A stretch of 27,860 nucleotides of DNA from UBA7398 sp947491605 (GTDB taxonomy: Bacteria; Actinomycetota; Actinomycetes; Nanopelagicales; Nanopelagicaceae), in contig CANLJW010000015.1 of the NCBI GenBank assembly GCA_947491605.1, positions 1 to 27,860 of the forward strand, written 5' to 3'. A program made the translations under genes and the position numbers. Shown piece after piece: positions 16,841 through 23,110 of this stretch. The notes under the pieces are model-generated. The model ran no database searches, was not told where the DNA came from, and saw only the letters and a program-made list of their open reading frames with translations. Each line of letters begins with the position of its first letter. Position 1 is the first letter of the stretch.

Positions 16841-17413
16841 TTAAATTCTTGGATTCTCTGCCACAAAAGTTATGTGGTCGCGCCAATCCCCGTCGATATG
16901 TAAAAAATTAGCTCTACTACCTTCTAATTTATATCCAGCTTTTTCCGCCACTTTTCGGGATGCCCCATTCTCGGGGCGCAAATTAATCTCGATTCGGTGT
17001 AATTGCATTTCATCAAATCCATACTTGGTGAGAGCTTTTACTGCTCTTGTAGTCAATCCTTTATTAGCCGATCTTTGATCGATCCAATAGCCAATGTGGC
17101 CACCGCGATATGCGCCGAAAGCAATTCCGCCTAAAGTGATTTGGCCAATAAATTCGGCATCGCTCCAAATTGCTAGTGACAACGCCCGTTCCGCCCGACC
17201 TTCACGATTATGGTGCAAGACCATTTCGAAATATGACGGCAATGCAGAATCTATTTTATTGATTGGAGCGGTTGCTTCCCAAGGTTGCAACCATTCACGA
17301 TTAAATCGGCGGCTGGCAAGCCAAACACCGCGGTCACGAAACCTAAGTGGTCTTAGAACTAAAGTTCCATCAGTGATAACGACCGGCCATGGTGACTTTG
17401 ATTTCCCGGTCAT
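16841..17413 (-). CDS. rimJ: RimJ/RimL-like GNAT N-acetyltransferase
   Basis: GNAT acetyltransferase of 190 residues, probably acting on an N-terminal amine of a ribosomal or other protein. It begins with a beta strand typical of the RimJ/RimL group (DGTLVLRPLRFRDRGVW). FIGQITLGGIAFGAYRGGHI leads into GYWIDQRSANKGLTTRAVKA, the acetyl-CoA pyrophosphate loop. HRIEINLRPENGASRKVAEK is the signature last third of the fold. It starts one base after the glp stop, and 72 bp separate it from the glpR-like gene. The glp-rimJ-glpR order is conserved in actinobacteria. Substrate cannot be read from sequence; an effect on division proteins is possible but speculative. Confidence 0.9.
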   Translation of the reverse strand: MTGKSKSPWPVVITDGTLVLRPLRFRDRGVWLASRRFNREWLQPWEATAPINKIDSALPSYFEMVLHHNREGRAERALSLAIWSDAEFIGQITLGGIAFGAYRGGHIGYWIDQRSANKGLTTRAVKALTKYGFDEMQLHRIEINLRPENGASRKVAEKAGYKLEGSRANFLHIDGDWRDHITFVAENPRI

Positions 17414-17414
17414 G

Positions 17415-18335
17415 TTAGTTAAATCGGCGCTCTAACAAAAGTAGGTCTACCTCGCTACCAGCTTTTACATTGGTGAGATCTTCTGGAATTACAATTAAGC
17501 CATGTGCATCAGAAAGACCAACTAAATCAGATTGGTTCTCAATTGCGGTGACTTTAGATTTATCAGCTTCGCTTGGAAAAACTGCTCTGATGAATGAGTG
17601 AACGCCGGCTTCGCTCAAAACATCATTTGTAAGTTTTGTCTTAATTACTGGGCGGTGTAAATCACGCAAACCCATCATGCTTCTAATCATGGGACGAATA
17701 AAAAGTTCGGCTGAGATATAAGCTGAGATTGGATCTCCGGGAAGTGTTACAACTGGGGTTTTATCTGGACCAATTGTTCCGTAGTTGTGATTACCACTAC
17801 CCTCAATATTTGGTGTTACTGCGGTAACTGTGCCAAGTTGTTGCAGCACTCCGGTAATCAAATCAAAGGATTCATCTTCCCGTTCGCCACTAATTACAAT
17901 TAAATCTGCCCGCACTAGTTGGTCTTCGATAATATCTTTCAAAGCTGCATCAGTTTCCGGAATCATATGAACTCGATAACCAACAGCGCCAGCTTCTTTT
18001 ACTGCGGTCGTCAACAACCAAGAATTTGTTTCAAACTCATCATTAGCGTCAATTAATTTTTGGCCAGGTTCAACTAAGTCATTTCCAGCAGAAATAACAA
18101 CTACTCGAGGTTGTGGTCGAGTTGGTAGGCGATCAAGTCCGATTGAAGCGGCCAAGCCAATTTGGGTAGATCTAATTCTTGAACCTTCCCGCAGAACTAA
18201 TCGCTCGCCAGCATAAACGTCCCGCGCAAGAGTGGCGCCGTGCGCATCAAGCAACGGCATGTCAAAAGGGTCAATCGGTTTGGAAAGTTCCAGAAGCGCT
18301 TGCGCAAACTCACTAACTTTAATTCTTTCGTTCAT
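17415..18335 (-). CDS. Gephyrin/MoeA-like protein lacking domain II, probable Glp divisome scaffold
   Basis: MoeA-related protein of only 306 residues, against about 400 for MoeA. The N-terminal helix and strand (1-42, ending GATLARDVYA) join directly to GERLVLREGSRIRSTQIGL (43-61). The whole of domain II is absent, including the hallmark DNSAMDGYA motif. Domain III (75-220) keeps its fold markers: VVVISAGNDLVEPG for TGDEL, TNSWLL, and TLPGDPISAYISAELF for GLPGNPVSA. The SGGxSxGxxD loop has become SGEREDESFD (149-158), and the KPGKP loop is replaced by NIEGSGNHN (176-184). Domain IV follows (223-306). Molybdenum insertion therefore looks impossible. With rimJ and a GlpR-like gene next door it is best read as Glp. 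TAGAGT six bases before the ATG implies a leaderless mRNA. Confidence 0.8.
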   Translation of the reverse strand: MNERIKVSEFAQALLELSKPIDPFDMPLLDAHGATLARDVYAGERLVLREGSRIRSTQIGLAASIGLDRLPTRPQPRVVVISAGNDLVEPGQKLIDANDEFETNSWLLTTAVKEAGAVGYRVHMIPETDAALKDIIEDQLVRADLIVISGEREDESFDLITGVLQQLGTVTAVTPNIEGSGNHNYGTIGPDKTPVVTLPGDPISAYISAELFIRPMIRSMMGLRDLHRPVIKTKLTNDVLSEAGVHSFIRAVFPSEADKSKVTAIENQSDLVGLSDAHGLIVIPEDLTNVKAGSEVDLLLLERRFN

Positions 18336-18341
18336 GCCTAA

Positions 18342-18362
18342 ACTCTACTTTGAATCTAGGCT
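18342..18362. promoter_or_regulatory. Divergent leaderless promoter pair, glp / 5-FCL
   Basis: In the 33-bp gap the minus strand has TAGAGT (18347-18342) exactly six bases before the glp ATG. The plus strand has TAGGCT (18357-18362) exactly six bases before the cyclo-ligase ATG. Both fit TANNNT -10 elements of leaderless transcripts, and no Shine-Dalgarno is present for either gene. Same spacing as the rsmI/pmt pair. Confidence 0.5.
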
Positions 18363-18368
18363 AATCCC

Positions 18369-18944
18369 ATGGAACTTCCAACAAATGGAGCCAAGAAAAA
18401 ATCGCTCCGGCAAAGTTTCCGAGTAGATCGCAAATTTTTGGTGCAACCGGTCACATGGAACCACTTGATTGATTCCATCGAATTTAAGAGTGCAACCATG
18501 ATTGCTTCATATATCTCCTATGGGGACGAGCCAGATACTAACGGCTTGAATCAGACGATATTAGAGAGTGGAAAAACTTTATTATTGCCGAGAATGCGTA
18601 GCGATAATTTTCTTGATTGGGTTATCTGGAAAGGTAAAATCGAAACTTTAAAGGCAAATAAAAACATAATGGAACCTACCGGTGATGCAATTGCGCCAGA
18701 GCGAATTAAGAATATTGACTTTGTAATTGTGCCAGCACTTCATGTAGATCACAGCGGAAATAGATTGGGTCAAGGTGGCGGTTATTATGATCGTGCGTTA
18801 TCGCTCATCACTGGATTTAAAGTGGCGCTGATATATCAAGGTGAATTAACCAGCATCGAACTCCCACAAGAAGTGCATGATCAAACATTAGATGCTGCAG
18901 CTACCCCAGAAATTTTAGTTAGGTTTAGCAAAAACATTAATTGA
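18369..18944 (+). CDS. 5-formyltetrahydrofolate cyclo-ligase
   Basis: Converts 5-formyl-THF to 5,10-methenyl-THF with ATP, salvaging a dead-end folate. It has 191 residues. The basic N-terminal helix KKKSLRQSFRVDRKF matches the K-x-x-LR-x-x-R signature. ASYISYGDEPDT and LLLPRM are the family's substrate strands. RLGQGGGYYDRAL (about 136-148) is the ATP-phosphate signature, and LPQEVHDQTLDAAATPE carries the acidic residues near the C terminus. It is divergent from glp, and its stop overlaps the end of the convergent acyl-CoA dehydrogenase gene by eight bases. In other actinobacteria galU usually sits between it and the moeA-like gene, but it is not here. Confidence 0.93.
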   Translation: MELPTNGAKKKSLRQSFRVDRKFLVQPVTWNHLIDSIEFKSATMIASYISYGDEPDTNGLNQTILESGKTLLLPRMRSDNFLDWVIWKGKIETLKANKNIMEPTGDAIAPERIKNIDFVIVPALHVDHSGNRLGQGGGYYDRALSLITGFKVALIYQGELTSIELPQEVHDQTLDAAATPEILVRFSKNIN

Positions 18945-20085
18945 CATCATCTAAATGTCGAGCCATTACAATTCTTTGTACCTGGTTTGTACCTTCATAA
19001 ATTTGGGTTAATTTAGCATCTCGCATCATTCGCTCGACTGGATAATCATTTACATATCCGTAGCCACCGAGTATTTGCACAGCATTTGTCGTGACACGCA
19101 TGGCTACATCTGAGGCAAAACATTTACACGCTGCGGAATAAAAAGTTAAATCTGGATCATTTCGTTCACTTCTTGCAGCTGCAGCATAAGTTAGTTCTCG
19201 AGCTGCAGTAATTTCCATCGCCATATCGGCCAACATAAATTGCACGCCCTGGAAATCAAATATCTCTTTCCCAAATTGCTTACGCTCATGCGAATACTTT
19301 GTCGCCGCTTCAAAAGCACCTTGGGCAATGCCTAGCGCCTGAGCCGCAATCGTGATTCTGGTGTGATCTAAGGTCTGCATAGCTAGTGCGAATCCGGAAC
19401 CTACTTCGCCAAGTCTGCGATCATCATTAAGTTCTACATTATCGAAATAAACTTCACGAGTTGGTGAGCCTTTAAATCCCATCTTCTTTTCTAGTGCGCC
19501 AAACGAAACACCGGGATCGCTCTTCTCTACGACAAATGCTGAGATTCCTTTTGAACCTTTACTTGGATCAGTGCTTGCTAAAACTGTATAAAACTCAGAA
19601 CTTCCCGCATTTGAAATCCATTTCTTGCTGCCATTTAAAGTCCAGCCAGTCGCACTCTTAATTGCTTTAGTTTTCATAGCGCTAGCATCAGAACCCGCTT
19701 CTGATTCTGATAAACAGTAAGAAAAACCGCTGCCTTGAGCTAACGGTGTTAACCAACGTTTCTTCTGTTCTAGAGTTCCGGCAAGCATTAACGGCAATGA
19801 ACCTAATTTATTTACTGCTGGCAATAATGAAGATGAAGCACAAACTCTTGCGACTTCTTCAATAATAATTGCAACGCCAAGTGAATCCGCACCTTCACCA
19901 CCAAATTCGGTAGGTACGTGCGCTGCTAATAATCCGGCTGCTTGCAATGCGTCTCTTGCTTCTTGTGGGAATCTCGAATTCGCATCTACATCTTGTGCAA
20001 AAGGTGCGATTTTCTTCTCTGAAAGTGCTCGTGCGCTTTCGCGCAGAGCTTTATATTCATCAGGTAGTTTGAATAGCAATTCCAT
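18937..20085 (-). CDS. Acyl-CoA dehydrogenase (FAD)
   Basis: FAD flavoenzyme that introduces the alpha-beta double bond in acyl-CoA thioesters and passes electrons to ETF. It has 382 residues from the ATG at 20083-20085. A GTG 36 bases upstream is the alternative, but MELLFKLPDEYKALRESARA matches the usual family N terminus. YCLSESEAGSDASAM and WTLNGSKKWISNAG are the two FAD/substrate blocks. HERKQFGKEIFDFQGVQFML and ILGGYGYVNDYPVERMMRDA are ACAD signatures. The catalytic Glu is E364 in IYEGTNQVQR. Chain-length preference is unclear; short- or branched-chain is likely from the Glu position. It follows the copD-ctaG fusion by 42 bp. It has no obvious functional link to that gene. Confidence 0.93.
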   Translation of the reverse strand: MELLFKLPDEYKALRESARALSEKKIAPFAQDVDANSRFPQEARDALQAAGLLAAHVPTEFGGEGADSLGVAIIIEEVARVCASSSLLPAVNKLGSLPLMLAGTLEQKKRWLTPLAQGSGFSYCLSESEAGSDASAMKTKAIKSATGWTLNGSKKWISNAGSSEFYTVLASTDPSKGSKGISAFVVEKSDPGVSFGALEKKMGFKGSPTREVYFDNVELNDDRRLGEVGSGFALAMQTLDHTRITIAAQALGIAQGAFEAATKYSHERKQFGKEIFDFQGVQFMLADMAMEITAARELTYAAAARSERNDPDLTFYSAACKCFASDVAMRVTTNAVQILGGYGYVNDYPVERMMRDAKLTQIYEGTNQVQRIVMARHLDDVN

Positions 20086-20127
20086 TAGGCAATTAAGCCA
20101 CTTCTTCGCTGTTCCGTCCACTCTGAA

Positions 20128-22023
20128 TTAATTTTTGCGCCGATCATTTTCTGCTAATTTTGCTAGGTAATTGTTGTACTCGGCGAGCTCATCTGGTTTC
20201 CCAGCAGAAACCAACCGATCAGCGTTGCGATCAAAGCGTTTAGCTTCACGGGCATCATCACGAACCCATTGTATAAAAGTTGCAATTAACGCAATTACGA
20301 TTGGAATTTCACCCATTGCCCAGCCAATAGATCCGCCAAGTTTTTGGTCAGCGAATAAATCCACAAACCATGGCCGTTGTAACGATGCGAAATAGCCACC
20401 ATCTAATAACGAGGTTGATGACATTAAAGCGATGGAAAAGAAGGCATGAATGCTCATGGCTGCAAAAAGTACGATGATTCGAACTAGATGTGGAACTTTT
20501 CTAGGGTTTGGATCAATTCCTACAATCACATGGAAAAAAAGCATTCCAACTAATATGAAATGGATGTTCATAAATAGGTGGCCAAAATGACCTGTCATTA
20601 AATTTCCAAAGAGCGAAGTGAAATACATAATAAATAGCGAACCATCAAAGAGCGCCAGTGCAACTATTGGATGGGTCAAAACTGCAACTGGTTTCGAGTG
20701 CAAAACTGCAACTAGCAAACCTTTTATGCCGCGCTCGTTCTCATCTCTGCCGGCAGGAAAGACTCGCAGCGCGAGCGTTATGGGTGCTCCTAAAATTATT
20801 CCAATTGGAGCGACCATCCCTAAAATCATGTGCGCAATCATGTGAAACGAAAATGCAAAATGCGAATAGAGCCCAAGTCCACCACTTGTTGCGTAATCAA
20901 TCGCTGCAATCCCAAGTGCAAATGAAATTGTTCTTCCGATTGGCCACTTAACGCCTTGTTTGCTCAAAAGTACAACTCCGCGAATGTATAGAAAAGTAAC
21001 AACTAAAAGTAATCCGATAATAAAACCATCTGCTTCATATCCCAAAAGTAAATTACTTAGTGTTGGCGCTGCCGGTGCTCGGATGCCCGTAATCGAAAGA
21101 ACTCGATCAACGTCGAGCTCTACCTCATTAACTAATGGCGGGGCCGAGATTGATAACCAAGTGCCAAGTGCAATTGCTACAAACATAATGAAAAGCTCGT
21201 TAAAAATCAGACGGATCATCGCAGGGGTGCCAATCAGATTATTAATTATAAATTTACGATGTTTATAGCCAATTCCAATTAGAATCGCAGTTAGTACCGC
21301 TTTTGCAATCACGATATATGCGTATTTAGAACTCCAAGCAGAAATAAAATTAAGTCGAGTCCATGCATTTGCTACACCGCTTACCGAAACGATAATCGCT
21401 GCCCATAGCGCTACTCCGCTAAATCTCGGCAGAGCAGTGTTTCTAATTTCTGGTGCTATGAAAAATAGTGAAACCAAACCACCGACCCAGAGCGTAATTC
21501 CGATAACGTGAAAAATCAGCGAACCAATAGCTAAGCCGTGTAGCCCAGATTCACTACCGTGGCTTTGAAATATTGGGGTAATAATTCCAGCCATTCCAAG
21601 TAGGAAGAGTGTGATCGATCCCCGAATATTGCGAATTATCGGAATTACAATTGCGATTACTAGCGCAATGACAACTTGGGTTAATTGAACTTTACCGAGT
21701 GAGGTTTGCGATAAGTAAGAACGAATCGAAGTTAAATCTAAGGAAGCGGTAATGGGTTGAGCCAAAAGATTGCTAAGCGTTAATAAGATTACCAACATCT
21801 CAGAGAGCGCCCAGAGAATTGCAAAAGTACTTATCCACTTTAAATTATTTATCGCTGATTTTCGTAAGAAACCGTTCGTTTCTAAATGTAGAAAGCTAAT
21901 CGAAAAAAGCAAGCCGACGCTGGCCACACCAAAACTTATGCTAAAAAAATTTGCAATGGGGGAAAGTAAAGTTACAAATGTGCCGGGATCAGGAATGCCG
22001 GTCGCTACCCCCTTCGAAAACAT
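20128..22023 (-). CDS. CopD-CtaG fusion: copper transport / cytochrome oxidase assembly membrane protein
   Basis: A 631-residue integral membrane protein with about 15 helices, fusing two modules. The N-terminal half (to about 330) is CopD-like, with FHVIGITLWVGGLVSLFFIA and the LLTLSNLLAQPI helical region. The C-terminal half is CtaG (caa3-type assembly) with YSHFAFSFHMIAHMILGMVA and PIGIILGAPITLALRVF. GHLFMNIHFILVGMLFFHVI and VGIDPNPRKVPHLVRI follow; the spaced histidines and methionines are candidate copper ligands. The polar C-terminal tail is cytoplasmic. This bifunctional architecture is known in actinobacteria. The role is presumably copper delivery to the CuB site of cytochrome c oxidase. 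It begins two bases after the copC-like stop with AGGAAG as ribosome site. Confidence 0.9.
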   Translation of the reverse strand: MFSKGVATGIPDPGTFVTLLSPIANFFSISFGVASVGLLFSISFLHLETNGFLRKSAINNLKWISTFAILWALSEMLVILLTLSNLLAQPITASLDLTSIRSYLSQTSLGKVQLTQVVIALVIAIVIPIIRNIRGSITLFLLGMAGIITPIFQSHGSESGLHGLAIGSLIFHVIGITLWVGGLVSLFFIAPEIRNTALPRFSGVALWAAIIVSVSGVANAWTRLNFISAWSSKYAYIVIAKAVLTAILIGIGYKHRKFIINNLIGTPAMIRLIFNELFIMFVAIALGTWLSISAPPLVNEVELDVDRVLSITGIRAPAAPTLSNLLLGYEADGFIIGLLLVVTFLYIRGVVLLSKQGVKWPIGRTISFALGIAAIDYATSGGLGLYSHFAFSFHMIAHMILGMVAPIGIILGAPITLALRVFPAGRDENERGIKGLLVAVLHSKPVAVLTHPIVALALFDGSLFIMYFTSLFGNLMTGHFGHLFMNIHFILVGMLFFHVIVGIDPNPRKVPHLVRIIVLFAAMSIHAFFSIALMSSTSLLDGGYFASLQRPWFVDLFADQKLGGSIGWAMGEIPIVIALIATFIQWVRDDAREAKRFDRNADRLVSAGKPDELAEYNNYLAKLAENDRRKN

Positions 22024-22025
22024 TC

Positions 22026-22547
22026 TTACTTCCTAAAAGTTTTTCTAGCAAAACGTGAGAGCAGAATTAGCATAAAGAATGCAAAAACTAATAACCCAAT
22101 TACCAAGTAGTCAGTAACCTTGTTTGGATTTGATTTATCATTAAATGGTTCTGGGGCGGGTGAATTAGTAGAATTAGTTATTTCTGATAACCCATTCACG
22201 ATGAATTTAAAAGTTCCATCGAGCGGAACATCGTTTACGGTTAGTAGCTGATAGGTAACTAAGTAAGCTCCAGAATTAGTTAATGGTTTCAGTCCAACGA
22301 TTAAATTCTTTCCGTCTACGGTTATAGAACCATCATCAACGCGAGCGCCACTTGGATCCACTACTGTTATTTGGCTACCTAAATCCATTAAAGCGCCGGA
22401 ACTATTTATGGTTACTGAATTAGGTGCGACCGTTAGAACTTCATCTCTTACTGGGAAAGTGCTAATAATTGAATTTGCTGAAGCTGGATTGATTGCAGCG
22501 ATAGCGATCAAACCAAGTAATACTGCAATCACTATCGGTTTCCGCAC
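22026..22547 (-). CDS. CopC-domain secreted/anchored protein with lost copper ligands
   Basis: A 173-residue protein with a signal peptide (GTG start, VRKPIVIAVLLGLIAIAAI... ASA), a CopC-type beta-sandwich and a C-terminal helix (about 145-165) plus RFARKTFRK tail. The GTG at 22545-22547 is preferred over ATGs at 22595-22598 because CGGAGC lies six bases upstream and the signal peptide then has normal length. The fold is recognisable from ISTFPVRDEVLTVAPNSVTI, GSQITVVDPSGA and VTYQLLTVNDVPLDGTFKF. Known Cu(II)-binding CopC proteins begin the mature chain with His and have a DGH motif. Here the mature start is Asn, and DGH is replaced by NDV, so copper binding by the classical site is unlikely. 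It is followed after two bases by the copD-ctaG fusion. Confidence 0.82.
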   Translation of the reverse strand: MRKPIVIAVLLGLIAIAAINPASANSIISTFPVRDEVLTVAPNSVTINSSGALMDLGSQITVVDPSGARVDDGSITVDGKNLIVGLKPLTNSGAYLVTYQLLTVNDVPLDGTFKFIVNGLSEITNSTNSPAPEPFNDKSNPNKVTDYLVIGLLVFAFFMLILLSRFARKTFRK

Positions 22548-22614
22548 GCTTAGCTCCGTTCCTGACCTCGACTCGATTCGCCTCAATACTCTCATCAATC
22601 TAGAATTATGCCTT

Positions 22615-22893
22615 GTGCCTACCTACGAATACATCTGTAACGCGTGCGAACATGCCTTTGAGGCGGTGCAATCTTTCTCGGATGCACCAATATCTAACTG
22701 TCCGGAGTGCGGCAAAGATGTGCGCAAGGTCTATTCCAATGTTGGTGTAGTTTTCAAAGGCTCAGGTTTCTATAAAACAGATTCGCGAAAAGCTACGAGC
22801 GCTAGCACTACGCCGGCACCAGCGGCTACTGCGCCTGCGGCAACACCCGCAGCAGCACCCGCAGCAGCAGCAAAAAATACAAGTACTGATTAA
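22615..22893 (+). CDS. FmdB/Ruc-type zinc-ribbon protein
   Basis: Small protein of 92 residues from a GTG at 22615. VPTYEYICNACEHAFEAVQS is the typical FmdB N terminus. Cys8, Cys11, Cys29 and Cys32 form the zinc ribbon (CNAC and CPEC). NVGVVFKGSGFYKTDSR is the conserved core. A disordered Ala/Pro/Thr tail follows (about 58-92). The M. tuberculosis homologue Rv0991c has been described, from memory, as a redox-regulated chaperone, where cysteine oxidation releases zinc. TAGAAT (22601-22606) lies eight bases before the GTG and may drive a leaderless mRNA. In M. tuberculosis the gene is next to 5-FCL; here the copper and ACAD genes lie between. The stop codon abuts the stop of a convergent 35-residue gene. 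Confidence 0.9.
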   Translation: MPTYEYICNACEHAFEAVQSFSDAPISNCPECGKDVRKVYSNVGVVFKGSGFYKTDSRKATSASTTPAPAATAPAATPAAAPAAAAKNTSTD

Positions 22894-23001
22894 CTACTCG
22901 TGATGTGGTGGTTTATCCCGCTTAATTTCAGCATCACGATCTTTATCGTCTTTTTCTAAATCAATCTCATCCGTGGTGACCTTCGGCAATATTTCGCTCA
23001 T
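22894..23001 (-). CDS. 35-residue conserved-looking acidic small protein
   Basis: Translated by hand on the minus strand from ATG 22999-23001 to TAG 22894-22896. It begins MSEILPKVTTDEIDLEKDDK and ends IKRDKPPHHE, so it is very charged with a His-rich end. A run of small actinobacterial proteins I remember carry LP-x-VT-x-DE/DD-x-D near the start and a RD-x-PPHH/PPHW end. This could be a short member of that family, which has no known function to my knowledge. GGGGTG lies a few bases before the ATG. The stop touches the fmdB stop with no bases between. The motif match and clean frame support a real gene, but it is short and unproven. Confidence 0.6.
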   Translation of the reverse strand: MSEILPKVTTDEIDLEKDDKDRDAEIKRDKPPHHE

Positions 23002-23035
23002 GCTCACCCCACTTTCTGATCCAGATAATTTTCAA

Positions 23036-23065
23036 TTTTCGTAAAGTAAGTATCTCAAATATAAT
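23036..23065 (+). promoter_or_regulatory. Candidate promoter for the MMPL gene
   Basis: A perfect TATAAT (23060-23065) lies about 45 bp before the chosen GTG start, preceded after 18 bp by a weak TTTTCG (23036-23041). The predicted 5' leader of roughly 40 nt ends with GGGAG (23101-23105), a good ribosome site. Inspection only. Confidence 0.45.
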
Positions 23066-23110
23066 TGCGAATCGTTAATTTACCGTAATTAATCCATTTT
23101 GGGAGTTAAA

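Noticed and set aside
17415..18335. Annotation as a functional molybdopterin molybdenumtransferase MoeA
   Set aside because: Domain II and the catalytic loops are missing, and the neighbourhood is the division-related glp locus.
22408..22614. Extension of FmdB upstream of GTG 22615
   Set aside because: It runs through the copC-like signal peptide on the other strand; FmdB proteins begin with (M/V)PTYEY.
22798..22890. Ala/Pro-rich repeated codons at the end of fmdB as a DNA repeat
   Set aside because: It is the disordered protein tail common in this family, not an independent repeat.
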